From assembly GCF_041146795.1 (NCBI RefSeq), contig NC_135176.1, positions 24,487,286-24,551,285 of the forward strand: a stretch of 64,000 nt of DNA, read 5' to 3'. Source of the stretch: Maylandia zebra (Eukaryota; Chordata; Actinopteri; Cichliformes; Cichlidae). A program made the position numbers and the translations under genes. Below are positions 1 through 11,700 of the stretch, piece after piece; positions within the stretch are counted from its first letter, which is position 1; every line of letters begins with the position of its first letter. Below the pieces are notes generated by a model. The model searched no databases. It worked only from the letters and a program-made list of their open reading frames with translations, and was not told the DNA's origin.

Positions 1-508
1 AAAAAGATTTAGAAGAGCTTGTGACCCTCAGCTGCCTTCCTGTACTGCCCTCTGCTGGTGTTCTTGATCTGGCTTAACAGTAGTGGGGTTTTTTAATATG
101 CTATTGGGCCTATTAAGAAACTGTCATATTAAGACACTGTAAGTTGATAAAACAACTTGACTTATAATAATACATCAAGCCCCATGACAGTGTATACATA
201 CACCTCCTCCAAAAAAAATTTTTTTTCATATTTTCACAACTACAAATATCTGTCATCTTCAAAGCAGAACTTACCAAAAACTTATATTTACTTGCACTGT
301 ACTTGCAGTCCAACCTATTATTTGTACTTATGTTTGACCTGTGAACACATCTATATCTACATATGGCTCTTTAGTAAATCATGCTTATTGGATATTTACA
401 AAGATTCATTATTTCTCCAGATTAATTATGCTTTATAGTACATTTTTCTCGGGGGTCAGGGGCTATAAGGTTGATTTGGATTTGTTGATTTAGTTTAAGG
501 TTATCTGG

Positions 509-534
509 GAAAGAAAGAAAGAAAGAAAGAAAGA
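509..534 (+). repeat. (GAAA)n short tandem repeat
   Basis: About six GAAA units. The rest of 1-1119 is AT-rich with no gene, RNA or repeat I can support. Confidence 0.9.
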
Positions 535-1131
535 TCTCTTTTGTAATAAATTTTTCATTGAAGCTAATAGAAAACACCATGTAGTTAAATAAAGATATTA
601 AGGGGAAATAATAACAAGTCAGAAAAAGAGAACTGTGTTCAGAGAATTCAACTGCACTTACATGAGGCTCCTTTAATAATGTGTAATTTGTTGACATGGG
701 TGTGAAATGTCCTGAGAAGAGACAACAAAAAGCATACCTTACACGGTCTGTAACGCTGGAGCTGAAGGCTTTTGGACTTCTTTTTTTGGTTCTTGAAGCT
801 GTATCCCCTCTGCTCTGAACTGAAGATGATCCTCAGATGATCCTGAAGTGAAATATTAAGATATCTGTTTATTTTGGGATTTCAGTGCTTTGTTCAGTGT
901 AAACTTTGTCTTTGATTCTTGTGCTGCTCTGTTCACATTAAAGTAATTGTGCAGTTTTGTGATTGCTATAATTTTGTAAGTGCTGTTTAAACAAATATTG
1001 TTTAAAAAAAAGTCCAGTTGCCTTAAACTTAAGCATTTAAAACGACCACGATCTGGAAAACTCAAAGCCTATAGACATACTGTACTTTAAGTATTTTACC
1101 TAAGGTGTTCCAAAAATTTTGTTTCATGGAG

Positions 1132-2441
1132 ATCCTTTTTTTTTTTTTTGACTGTCCCGTTTGGCTCTTTTGCCATCAGAATTATTGTCTAAAGGCAAAG
1201 AAAGATGCCCAACGGATTTACTTTACCACATCGACCAACCCAGCCTTGCCGTATTGGTCTATTTGATTCGCCTTTTATTATTTATTTTATTTTAACCTGC
1301 TAAATACGGGACAGACTTAACTGGGGAAACGAAAAGGGGAGAAAGAAAGAGGGAAAGAAAAACAGCGGGGAAGAGGAATGGTGATAAAGGGCAAAAAACC
1401 AACAAAATAAGCAGAGAAAAAATACATACCGTATATCGATCATCTGGATCACCTGTTGAGAAAGAAAAAAGAGAAAACAAGCAGAAAAAAGAGCAATATA
1501 ATAAACAACACCATTACGATGATCTATGGGAATATAACAGTAAATACTAAATATTAAACATTATTGTGCAGCACGTAAGATCGACAGCACACAGTGTGCT
1601 TTGAGGTAGGAGCCAAAAAGGGTGTAGTTTGTGTGTGTGAGCACCCGTGTGTACACCTGTGAGCATGAATGCACTTGTTTTTAAAAGGTTCCTTCATGTA
1701 ATGATCTGCTAGAGGGTGTGGGGGTCCACAGCCCCGTCCACCAGAGCATGAAGCAGGTATGGAGGAGATCAAGACTCCAGACATCCCGAGGCCCCCAGAG
1801 CACAAGAGACCAAGGAAGACCAACAGAGGGGCAGCCACGCCACTGTCCCAGAAAGAGCTGAGGAGAGCCACAGATGAGGGATCACTCAGCAGCCGCGAAG
1901 CAGAAGCCAGGGGGTGGGGGGTTGCAGTGACGTGCCCGTGAGCTGTGCCAGAGTGACCGAGCCCCAGGCCGAGAGTCCGAGGGCACCCCACCCCCCGAAG
2001 GGGCCCGAGCGAGCCCCAGGCTCCAGGCCCCGACAAGCAGCCACCAGGAGTGAGCCGGTAGGTACCTGGACGCCCATGCCCAGACACAAAGAACCACCAA
2101 TGCACCGATGTCTGAGGGCATCTGCCACTGGCAGGGGAATGGTGGGGGGAGATAGCCTCCATACCTTGGAGGGCCTGAGATGTGGTGTCTGATACCCGAC
2201 CTGACATATAGACACAGACAAACAGGCACACACAGATACAAACATCCATTCCCACCCTCGTGCTCTCATATGCAAATACTCAACACTCACCCAACCTGGA
2301 GACAGACATAAATAGACACTGTACACACAATCACACTCCCCAAGCGTACTCTAAGCCCCAGGTCTAGGTACCCTTGCCCCTGGAGGGGGAAACTGCACCC
2401 AGACCCAGGTAGTGTTACCCTCTTCCCTGGGGTGGAGAGAA
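1132..2441 (-). mobile_element. 5'-truncated poly-A non-LTR retrotransposon copy
   Basis: The 12-base direct repeat TGTTTCATGGAG occurs at 1120-1131 and 2442-2453. Between them is a segment beginning with a 14-base T run (1136-1149), which is the poly-A tail of a minus-strand insertion. This is the mark of target-primed retrotransposition. Most of the right half (about 1680-2400) is very GC-rich, unlike the AT-rich surroundings. A 233-codon open frame (2255-1554, minus) has no recognisable domain and is probably a GC-rich 3' untranslated region of an L1-type fish LINE. The family name is a guess. Confidence 0.7.
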
Positions 2442-2453
2442 TGTTTCATGGAG

Positions 2454-3929
2454 CTCTTATACAAAAGAACCACTGGTGAAAAATATTACTTCATTACTGA
2501 TGGAACTGGGTGGAATTGGAGTTTTGCCTTTCTTAAGGCTTTCTGTGACAGAGATAAAATTTATGAATGATAATCCCAAAGTCTGCTATACAGCAGCTTT
2601 CAAACTGAGGACATAAATTATATATAGTGTAATGAACTTCATCATTTTAAACTTAAATCTTAATCTTTATTTCTAGAGTTTTAAAAAAAATGCTCTTATT
2701 ACAAGGTGACAACTTCAGAAGACGCTGATTCTATTAACTGGTTATGTAAAAATTACCTTTGACATTTTTCTGAATGGTCTGTTGTGCAAAGACATCTCTG
2801 CTTCCATAAAAGATGGTCCAGTGTATCCTATGTATTGGTAAGGTAATAAAGAAAGCACTGAAATGCATTTTTTGGAGAATTTGACCAGTTTTTTTCATGG
2901 CTGCCATGTGGATACTTCTGCATCACTTCACACAACCTTACTAATTACTCCGCCTCTCTACCTCGTAGGATCCACACGTATTGTTTCTGGGTTGTTTCAA
3001 TGAAACACTCAGTGACGTGCACCTCAATTAATAACTTTCATGTAACGTGTTTTCAGGATTTTGGGTAGATATTCTGTCTCTCTCCATTAAAATGAAAGTA
3101 CGGTAAAACTAAGACTGTTCATTTCTTTGTACATGAGCAAACTTACAAATTCAGCAGGCAATCAAAAAAAAATTTCCCACACTGTATACCACTTATCCAT
3201 GAACCCTCGACATCACTTGCAGCTTGTCTTACCTCTTTATCACTGGCTGTTAGCTAACTTGTGATACTGCTACATTTTTACATTTTCCATATTTAAAATC
3301 AACCAAGAAGTCAAAGCCACTGTTTCAGGTACACAATTAAAAATTCATATCTGTTAACAGTAGCCCAGTTTTAGTGTACTTACTTTATTTTACAAGTCTT
3401 TTAGTTTCCAAATAACATCCAATGATGTGAGTTTCCTTTGAAGTTACAAAAAAAATAGAGGCTGCAATTGCAAAGCTCCTTCTTCTCTTTGACTTTGCAG
3501 TGTGATTTTGTTTCCCTGTGTGTTTTCATGCACATGTGCCGTGTGCTTATGTGTTAGTCTATATGCATGTATACTGTTCTCCACACTAACTGAGTTCCCT
3601 CTTGCAAATAAGTGTTTGTGAGTCTGGCACAGAGCATTGTTCACAGCAGTGGTGAAGGACACATCCCCATGGCTTGTATACACCCCCACACTCACAGACA
3701 CCTACTATAAATAGCCTTCACTTTCAGAAACATTAACAAGACTGTTGGCTAGAAAAAGGTGACGCAAAAGCGGAAGAACAATGTCGGAGCAAAATGGATA
3801 AAATGTTCAGCTGCCAAAGTCCAAAATGTGCTATGAGCTGTATCACCTCAAATACTTTAAAGTAGATAATTTTGAACAACTACCATGCATTTTAGTCCAT
3901 TTTTAATATGTTTGCCAAAATTATACCAA
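2454..3929. other. Intergenic, nothing recognised
   Basis: AT-rich DNA between two repeat insertions. Short open frames here have no family resemblance. Confidence 0.6.
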
Positions 3930-4140
3930 CGATTTCTTCTTCTTCTAGCAGGTGCCTTTATGGGTCACCACAGTGGATCATCTGCTTCTATCTCACCCTA
4001 TCCAGCATGCTTCTACACTACATCTATGAATCTTCTCACTGGTCTTCCTCTTTTCCACCTGACACTCATCTCCATCTGCCCCACCCTTCCTTTACCCTCT
4101 TCTTGACTTTTCTTATGCACTGCCCATTTCTATGGTTGGG
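3930..4140. repeat. LINE-like interspersed repeat fragment (RTE/Rex3 type suspected)
   Basis: The stretch begins TTCTTCTTCTTCTAGCAGG and continues GGGTCACCACAGTGGATCATC, a pattern I recognise from common fish repeats that read as the reverse of a non-LTR element 3' end. There is no coding match and no target-site duplication that I could find. The family is from memory. Confidence 0.45.
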
Positions 4141-4359
4141 TTGGATCTCAGGAGATCAGTATCTCATTTGAAAACCCTTCAGAATACATACTTCAGTATG
4201 AATGATACCACTCAAAAGTTACAGCCATGCTTGATTACTTTTGTGATTTTAAGACTTAGGCCAGATATGCAGCTGATCCATAAATAGAAAATGTTCAGTT
4301 TTGTCTTGTAACTTCAATAAGACAGTTGTGTGATTCTATTGTAATTTTCTTGCATTAAA

Positions 4360-4800
4360 TCAAATTTAAATTCAAATTCAAATTTTATTTGTCACATACA
4401 CAGTCATACACAGTATGATATGCAGTGAAATGCTTACACAACTGCTCGTGACCTAAAGAAAATAAAGACTATGAATAAAATAGGAAATAAATATGAAAAT
4501 TAAAAAGGGTCAATTTAACTAGGAAGGAATAAAATAAAATATAAAGATTAAAGTTAAAAATGAAATAACTGTACAACAACAAATTAGAATGAAGGGTAAA
4601 TTTAACTGGGAAAGAATAAGATAAAATATATAAATTAAAGTTGAAAATAAAATAACTGTACAACAAAATACACAAATACACAGTATAGAAATATATAAGA
4701 ATGTATGAAGAAATATAAATATATATATATATACATACAATAACAGCAGCTGTACAGTATTAAGTGGAAATTAAGAAATATAATGTCCAGTGTTGTGCAA
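4360..4800 (-). repeat. LINE 3'-end-like repeat with an 87-base tandem duplication
   Basis: The short tail repeat CAAATTCAAATT (about 4361-4385) precedes TTTATTTGTCACATACACAG, which looks like a reversed fish LINE 3' end. Inside, a segment of about 87 bases is present twice (about 4503-4589 and 4590-4676), marked by AATTTAACT at 4512 and 4599 and ATAACTGTACAACAA in both copies. Confidence 0.5.
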
Positions 4801-5393
4801 TCCACATTTGTAAGTGTCTTGTGCAGTGCAAATATGCTTAAAGTGATTTAGTGATGAAGTGATTCGATTTGATGACCACGCATCTAATCGAATTAGTGTA
4901 AACAAAGTCCAGAATGTCCAGTGTGGACCAGTCCAGTGTCCATTATTAAACCAACGTTTGTGCTTTTTTAGTCAAGAAAGTGCAGCATGGTTTAACAGCT
5001 ACAGGCCCTGTCTTACGGTGTGTTCACACCGAACGCGATGGACGCGAATAGAGCGTCAGGTTTACATGTAAAGTCAATGGAAAGGCGCGATGACGCGCGA
5101 TTGCGGGTCCCGCGAAAATTCGGAAGCAGATTTGCGTCGCGAAAACGCCAAAACGCGTGAAACGCGCGTCAGTGTAGCGCGTCTGGCGCGTTTGACGCGC
5201 GAATAAAACCACGCGCGTGAGTTTTTGTGTTGCACTTTGTGCATACGCGCGTTTCGCGTCTACCGCTCGAGTTGGAAAAATCTGAACTCCAGCGTCAAAT
5301 CGCGCCGCGACAACCAATCAGGAGCCTGGTGACGTGGCTCTGACCTAGGTCAAAGGGGCAGATCCAGCCAAAGCCCTTCATTCTTCATTCAGT

Positions 5394-7053
5394 ATGGAGG
5401 AAAAGCTGATCAGCGCCGTGGCTAACCACCCCGAGCTATACGATGCCAGCTCCTATTTCTACCGAGACAGGAATAAAAAGGACCTAGCTTGGAGACACAT
5501 AAGTGAGGAGATCGGGCAACCTGGTAAGTTCATTCCTTCTTCTTTTTAATTTTCAGACTGACCCGATGAAGCCGTGCAAAAGCTAGCAAGCGCGCCTACT
5601 GTCCCGCGATTTTCCCACTGTTGTACAAATACCTTTCCGCTAACCAGATAATGCATTTATTCAGAGGACATCTGCAGGAGAAAGTGGAAGAGCCTCAGGG
5701 ACACCTATAATAAGGAGAAGAGGTCAGAGAAGGAGAAGAGGAGTGGGTCTGCAGCAGGATCGGGGAGGAGATGGAAGTTCTTCGCGGTCATGGGGTTTCT
5801 GGACCCCTTCCTCACCCCGCGGGAGACCAGCGGTAATATGGTGCGGACCGTGGAGAACTTCTCGCCCGAGGACCAGGGACAGCCCGAAGAGGCAGCAGGG
5901 GAGTGTCAGTCAGAAGGTATGTTTACAATTAATTAATGTAGGCAGTTAATTTATGCGTGTTGTCATACAGGAATATATTTTGTTTATTAATAAACAGTAT
6001 AAAGTAGTCCCGCTGTTCATCCGTCACTGCCTCGTCTTTTCGCTGATTTTTTTTATTGCACCGTACAGCTTTCAACAATGCGCATTGCATTCTGCAGCCC
6101 AAATGACAAATCTCCTCCGTGTCGTGTCTCCTGCGCTTGCCAAACTTATCATGTTTGGTTTTGATAACCATCACTTCAAATAGAAAAAAACAGCACAAAA
6201 ACACTCATAACTATGACCCTCATTCGGAAATAGACACCTGCACCGGGAGCAAAAGAGGCGCACAAAAGTGGCGTCGCAGACGGAGAAAAAGCGCGGCATA
6301 ATACTTTTACGTTTTAAAATCGACAAAGGTTTGCACTTTGAGAATCAACTTGTGAGAACTGTGACTACTGTTCATGTGCTGCAATAAATGGGAGACCACT
6401 GTATATAATAATAAGTATATAATAATATAATATTCTCTATGACTATTGTCTTCAACCTGTTAACATTTAATATTGTCTTGATAGAGTCAAGTTATCATGC
6501 AGCAGAGTCATCCCCTGTTGCTTCTCCTGACTCCCCAGTCCCTGGTCCCTCAGCTCCTGCTGCTGCACCCACAGGTATGAACATCAAGCACTGATAGCTT
6601 TTTACTTGCTTGGATTCCCTTGTGATCACCTTTACTAAATATCTACAACCAATCTGTTCATATCCTGGTTTTTTTCAATTTTGAAAATGACAATCTAGTA
6701 GCAGCCTTCTCATTTCTTTGTGGTGTTTTGTTCTGTTTTTTACAGGCCCACAGAGGAGGAGAGCTCGAAGGCGGTCGAGGGAAGGGTCCCAGGATGGTCC
6801 ATCGGCGGTGGAGCTGGCTATCCTGGAGTCCCTAAAGAAGCCACGCCCGTCTGCAACAGAGCATTTCCTCCTCGGCCTTGTTCCTGCTCTGGAGAGCATG
6901 CCGCCTCAGACACGAGAATTCGTGAAATTCCAAATTCATAAATTAGTTTTTGACAACAGCACAGCTGTGCTAAATTTGGAAACATCAATGACACGGAAGC
7001 GATGCTCTGCATCCACAACCGCAAGGAGAACAATGGAGAAAGTTCCCTTGTAG
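5394..7053 (+). CDS. MADF-BESS domain protein of the Harbinger element (four exons, intact)
   Basis: Seen: exons 5394-5523, 5665-5916, 6485-6574 and 6746-7053 join with GT-AG introns and consistent phases into 259 codons plus TAG. The N-terminal MADF domain (about residues 1-90) starts MEEKLISAVANHPELYDASS and has LAWRHISEEIG and CRRKWKSLRDTYNKE. A Pro/Ala/Ser linker follows. A BESS-like motif, FLLGLVPALESMPPQTREF, lies near residues 197-215. Known: such proteins bind DNA and assist Harbinger transposases. The last 25 or so residues read through sequence antisense to the transposase fragment, so the native C-terminus is probably lost. Expression is unknown. Confidence 0.75.
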
Positions 7054-7175
7054 TTGTGGAACATGGATCCTGAGTTGGGGGGTGCCTTCGTCTGGACGTG
7101 CTTCCGTCTGGACGTGCTTCCCATCCAGAGCTCCACAACAGAGGGGGAAGTTCCAGCGCTCCTGGAATCCCTCTG
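6976..7175 (-). pseudogene. Harbinger transposase fragment, frameshifted
   Basis: The minus strand shows FPLCCGALDGKHV, the region of the first catalytic Asp of the DDE transposase, followed by APPNSGSMFHNYKGTFSIVL and VVDAEHRFRVIDV. These blocks are characteristic of PIF/Harbinger nucleases but lie in two frames. A 16-base tandem duplication (7089-7104 and 7105-7120) separates them and explains the shift. Homology stops after RVIDV near 6976, where a large deletion removed the rest. The protein cannot be active. Confidence 0.85.
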
Positions 7176-7177
7176 TA

Positions 7178-7209
7178 ACGGTGTGTTCACACCGGTGTGA
7201 ACACACCGT
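7178..7209. repeat. Perfect 32-base palindrome of two abutting Harbinger ends
   Basis: Sixteen-base arms meet at 7193/7194 with no spacer. The right arm is the right inverted end of the element. The left arm repeats the left-end sequence in the same orientation as 5015-5030. Confidence 0.95.
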
Positions 7210-7212
7210 AAG

Positions 7213-7807
7213 TCTTCTTCTTATAGTGTTTTCTTATGTTTTGAGTCACTTCTTGTTGATCAGATTTTTTTTCTTTCTTTCACAACAAGGAAACTGTGTC
7301 TCTATGTGAGGACAAAACTTTTGTAGAAGTTTCTTAGAAATGTTCTTAGAATAGAACTTAAAATGTCTTTGTAATCTCTGTTTCAATGGAATGATGCCCT
7401 CTTTTTTTTTTTTACAGTAGAAAGTTCCTTTGCAACAGTTTTTTATCTGCACTTTTTTATTACTTATACATTAAATTAAAGGTAAATCTGTAGCTTTAAG
7501 CTTGTAAGTAATTCTTACATTTGCTTTATTCTTGGAAACAAAGATGTCTAAAAGAAAATTGCAAACTGAGTCTGATGTGCAACTCAGTGTTCTGTTTGAT
7601 GAATAGATGTAAGTGGTCTCATTGTATTCAAAAATTTTTTAAATATTTAAAAACATTTTAATTTTAATTTTTAAGTAACCATTTTGGGAGGTTTGAACTG
7701 TTGGTTGGACAAATATTTGATTGCCTTCAATCTGGGGAAAGGTGTAAATGATCACTGACACTGGTGGTGTTTTATTTCTTGTCATTCAACTACATTTCTA
7801 TATTGTA
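7213..7807. other. Intergenic, nothing recognised
   Basis: AT-rich DNA between the Harbinger element and the next repeat. No supported gene. Confidence 0.6.
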
Positions 7808-8070
7808 CAGGGTGGGCCATTTATATGGATACATCGTAATAAAAGGGGAATGGTTGGTCCTGTTTGTGGCACATTAGTATATGTGAGGGGGCATACTTCT
7901 CAAGATGGGTGGCGACCATGGTGGCCATTTAGAAGTCGGCCATCTTGGATACAACTTTTGTTTTTTCAGTAGGAAGAGGGCCATGAGACACATCAAACTT
8001 ATTGGTAATGCCACAAGAAATGCACTAAGAAACTGAGAAACTAAGAAACTAATGTGCACAGGGTCAAAGT
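7808..8070. repeat. Interspersed repeat fragment (GGGTGGGCCATTTATATGG type)
   Basis: The segment starts CAGGGTGGGCCATTTATATG and contains a motif series (GGCACATTAGTATATGTGAG, CAAGATGGGTGGCGACCATG) that I recognise as a dispersed fish repeat. No coding frame or clear inverted end was found. The class is unassigned. Confidence 0.4.
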
Positions 8071-8109
8071 TATAAATATAAATATACACCTCTGCGAATA
8101 TTTGGTTAA

Positions 8110-8580
8110 ATGTGCAAGTTGCACCTCATCAACAAGCTTCTGTCTGCCAGATTTCTGAACACTCTTCTTAGCAGAATTCGTAAAGTTCATTTAAACTGGT
8201 TGGTTTCCTGGCATAGTCCACAAATTCGAGGCAGGATTAAGGTCAAAGCTTAGGGAAGACTCTTCCAGGAGCTTAATTTTAGCCTGCTTTAGCCATTCCA
8301 AAACTAGTTTTTGGTTTTCTGTTTGTGGTTGCTGTTCTGTTGGAACACTCAACACTTACCCATCTAACTACTGATTTGATGTGAAGTTGAAGAATTTTGA
8401 GGTAGACCTCCTTCTTCATTATTCCATCCACTTTGTGCACTGGCAGCAAAACAACCTCAGAGAATGATGCTAGGTTTGAAAGCCTCACATTTACTCCTAC
8501 AAACATACCTCTTATCATTGTGGCCAAATAGTTCTTTATCTCATCTGACCATGTGGGCAGCTGCAAAGTTCAGTTGAGTT
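8110..8580 (-). pseudogene. Decayed Tc1-type transposase fragment
   Basis: The minus strand reads, across frames, WSDEIKNYLATMIRG, then DGIMKKEVYLKILQLHIKS, then SFGMAKAGKIKLLEE...SFDLNP..NLW. These line up with Tc1 transposase blocks around the second catalytic Asp (VLEWPSQSPDLNPIENLW in intact copies). The DNDPKHTS block is missing or scrambled and stops are present. No inverted ends were located with confidence. Confidence 0.65.
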
Positions 8581-8719
8581 TGAAGGTGTTAATTTTGGTC
8601 ACCCACTCTCAGTACATGTTGATGTAAAACTGGCTTCACTGTGAAAAGTGACAGTGGTGTTCCAGTTTCCAGTTCACGGCAGACTTGCCATGAACTGGAT
8701 GTTCAGCACTAAGTTACGC

Positions 8720-11700
8720 CGATGCCACTGTGATTAGCTTCAATGCCTTTAGAGATTATGTGCCAAGCTTCTGCACATGGGTGCAGGGTAAAGTCCCACT
8801 AACACCTACCACTCACTTTCATAAGCATACTTGTCGATCACTTCCACACGTTGTAATAAATATAATCCCTGGTAAAGTCAGTTAGCGAACACTACTGGCA
8901 TGTAATGCCAATGACGACCATTTCACACACTGTCGAAAATGCTCAAAATGTTGTCGGCACCAAAAGTGAAGGGCTGACAGTTGTGTTTACATACCAACCG
9001 TAAGCGCTAATGTTGGTTAGCATCAGCTAAAGTTAGGAAGTCTGACACTTGAGAGGCAGTGAACGCAGAGAGAGCTTAAAAGTGCATCTGTGTTTTTTGT
9101 TTTGTTTTTGTTTCCTTTGCTTTGTTTTAGGTTTTCTTGCATTAAGATGTTGCGCACAGAATCCGAGATATAATGGTGACTTAGCTGCTTGTTGGATAAA
9201 CCCATGGATCTTAGAAAAGATTAACATTTCCCGGATTTAAGCACACGTGTATAACAAAATGGGAAAAATTACACTTGCTAACTTTTCCACATCATAGGTT
9301 TCAAAGTAAATAAATGTTTTTTCAAATACTCACTATGATCTGAGTCAGTTTAAACCTTTTTAATATGGCTGTACGGCGCTAAACTTTTCGCTTGACAGCT
9401 AGCGCAATGCTAAGATTTACACGGAAATGATCCGCGGAAATCATTAAAGTACTATTGGTCCACATTTTTCTTCTATGGTAGCACCCTGGGCAGAGTAACA
9501 CCCAACTTTAAACTGATCTGTTGACACCAATGACTGTAGAAAACATTATTGTGACAACACGTTTTTGGGGGAAAATAAAAGAGATTGAAACTTTACTGAT
9601 AATTTGTCCAAGTTGAAAAATGCCCTCCTCCACAAATGTTATGTGACAACCTCATTGCCTTACAGAATTATGACATCACACACATGTAGAATTGGCTGCA
9701 TTTTAAATGTGTCAGATCAATGGCTTTATTCAAGAATACAAGTAATGGGTAATAGCTGCATGTGTGTTTGTGTGTGTGCATAATATGCATACTTTACTTG
9801 TTGGATCCATATCCTACAAGGAATTAAATAAAACAAGAAGACAAACAAAAACAAAACAAAAATATTTTTCTCTCCCTTCCAAGGTCAGGAATCAGGATGA
9901 GGAAGAAATTAGGTCAGATCAGTGCAGGTTTTCGCACTGCTGACATTGAAAAATGTATGGCGAGATTTTCAAAATACATTTGCAATCAAATAACTTTGGA
10001 GCTGGAAAGACAGCTTAGCTCAACAGGTTATAGGAGATCCAATGCCACCTACTTTTCATGCCAATCTTCTTTGTGGCATAAATCTCCCCTTTGATCATTG
10101 ATCAGTAAATCACTGCATATAAATTCATCTAACTGTTATAATTTAATGAGTAAAGATTCTCAGATGATTGAATTGCGGTTTTAGTAAATGTTGAACCTTT
10201 TTGCGATTTCTGTTTTTAGAATCAATAGCCCATATTTTCATCCACTGCTGAAACGTGCCTTTGAGTTTTTCATCATTTAACAAGAATAGGTTCAGGCAAC
10301 CATTGTGTAATTAGGCTTTCGCGGTATATGTGTTGTCTTGTGTTGTTAGTGTGTAGTGTTGTGGATAGTTTTGTGTTGTGTGTCAGAACAATGAGGCTAC
10401 TGTTGTCTCCAGGTAGAAACAGGAGTGATACACCTGATGCTGTCAGACCTGCAGGTACCAGGCTGTGATGTTCTCCTTTATAGTGGACAGAAATTATTTT
10501 TTTGGAGTGACACAAATAATTTGATTGTTGTGTAAATAGTTTGAAATGGTTATTTAAAAAAGGGTAAAAGGTAAATGGCTGCAAATAACTTTGTTGTTTG
10601 CAAAACTTGTGCATTGGATTTTAAAATTGACAATTGCATTTAACTGCATTTAAAGTTATGAAAGTTATGAAATATGAAATATGATTCAATAAACATGTTT
10701 GTGGTTGTTACAGAAATAACTTTTTCTACTTGGATTTTATGTTTTTTGTCTGATTTTAGATGAATTGTTTTAATACAATATGTCAAAATGAAAACATAAC
10801 TGCAAATTCAGGCACGTGAGGTTGTGCTGAACAGGATGATACCAAACAAGGCAAAGTAAATCGATTTTAAAGGTTAAATGTAAAGGAAACATCAAAAGTA
10901 GTGAAAAATGGCCAATTATAACCTGGACCCCAGAGGGTTAAACACTTCACACAATAGTTACTTTTCAAGTAACTAATTACTTTTAGAATCTTGTAACTCT
11001 CCATCTTTCCATCTTGTACGGGTGAGAGTCGGCTGTGGCGAATATTCTTAAATCAGTGCTCGTGCTCTGAGAAAACCCATGGGCTTTATGTGCTAAAATG
11101 TCCTGTGATTGAATTTGATACTTCATTTCAAGATCATTTTTCAAATTCATACATTTGGTCGATTGATAAGAAGGGCTTCAGGTTGAACATACCGTAGCTG
11201 TGCTCTGAACATTTTAAATCAAATTGGAAGTGCTTCAGGAGTGTGCACATTTCAGCTCTGTGAGGGGGAAAATTCTTAAGCTTTAAGCTCTGCGAATACA
11301 GAAAGTGATTCAGATTTCTGCTTACTCAGGTTTCCAGGAACTATTCCCTCCTACATTTCAATATATTACCACAGTGTATGTACATATTGCATTTTGCCTT
11401 TATTGGATTTCAGCAGTGTGTCAGAGAGAGAGAGAAGAAAGTAGGGAGAGAAATAGAGGTAGAAATGTACCTGTTACTAATTTCTTATTGCTCTCACACA
11501 GCAGATGTTCTTCAGTAATATAGGTTTTTATCTATATTACAGCACATTGTTATTTAACACTAAAGCACAGACGGACTGGTGACTCTGCAAGACTTTGATT
11601 AACAGAAAATTACAGTGTAGACATCAGTAATAATAGTCAGGGTGTTTTGGTTCATCCATTGTTACTTGCTGGGGTCATAAATTATCCCAGTCTGTCTCTT

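Larger units (their letters stand above)
5012..7212. mobile_element. PIF/Harbinger-type DNA transposon, transposase mostly deleted
   Basis: Perfect 20-base inverted ends, CTTACGGTGTGTTCACACCG at 5012-5031 and its complement at 7193-7212, bound a 2.2-kb element. Just inside the left end (5031-5330) is CpG-rich DNA full of GCGCG/ACGCG motifs. It carries an intact MADF-BESS gene on plus and a piece of Harbinger transposase on minus. PIF/Harbinger elements are known to encode a transposase and a Myb/trihelix or MADF-type DNA-binding partner, so the pairing fits. I could not resolve the 3-base target-site duplication: TTA and TAA flank the ends as part of the symmetric repeat. Confidence 0.85.

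Noticed and set aside
1554..2255. 233-codon minus-strand open frame
   Set aside because: It lies wholly within a GC-rich retrotransposon insert with frames open on both strands and no recognisable domain, so it is not listed as a gene.
5024..5317. 97-codon minus-strand frame in the Harbinger left end
   Set aside because: Arises from CpG-rich ACGCG repeats in the subterminal region; no protein family.
10960..11000. Possible complete hAT element near 10.96 kb
   Set aside because: Only a short AAGTAACTAATTAC piece is visible, with no second end or duplication.
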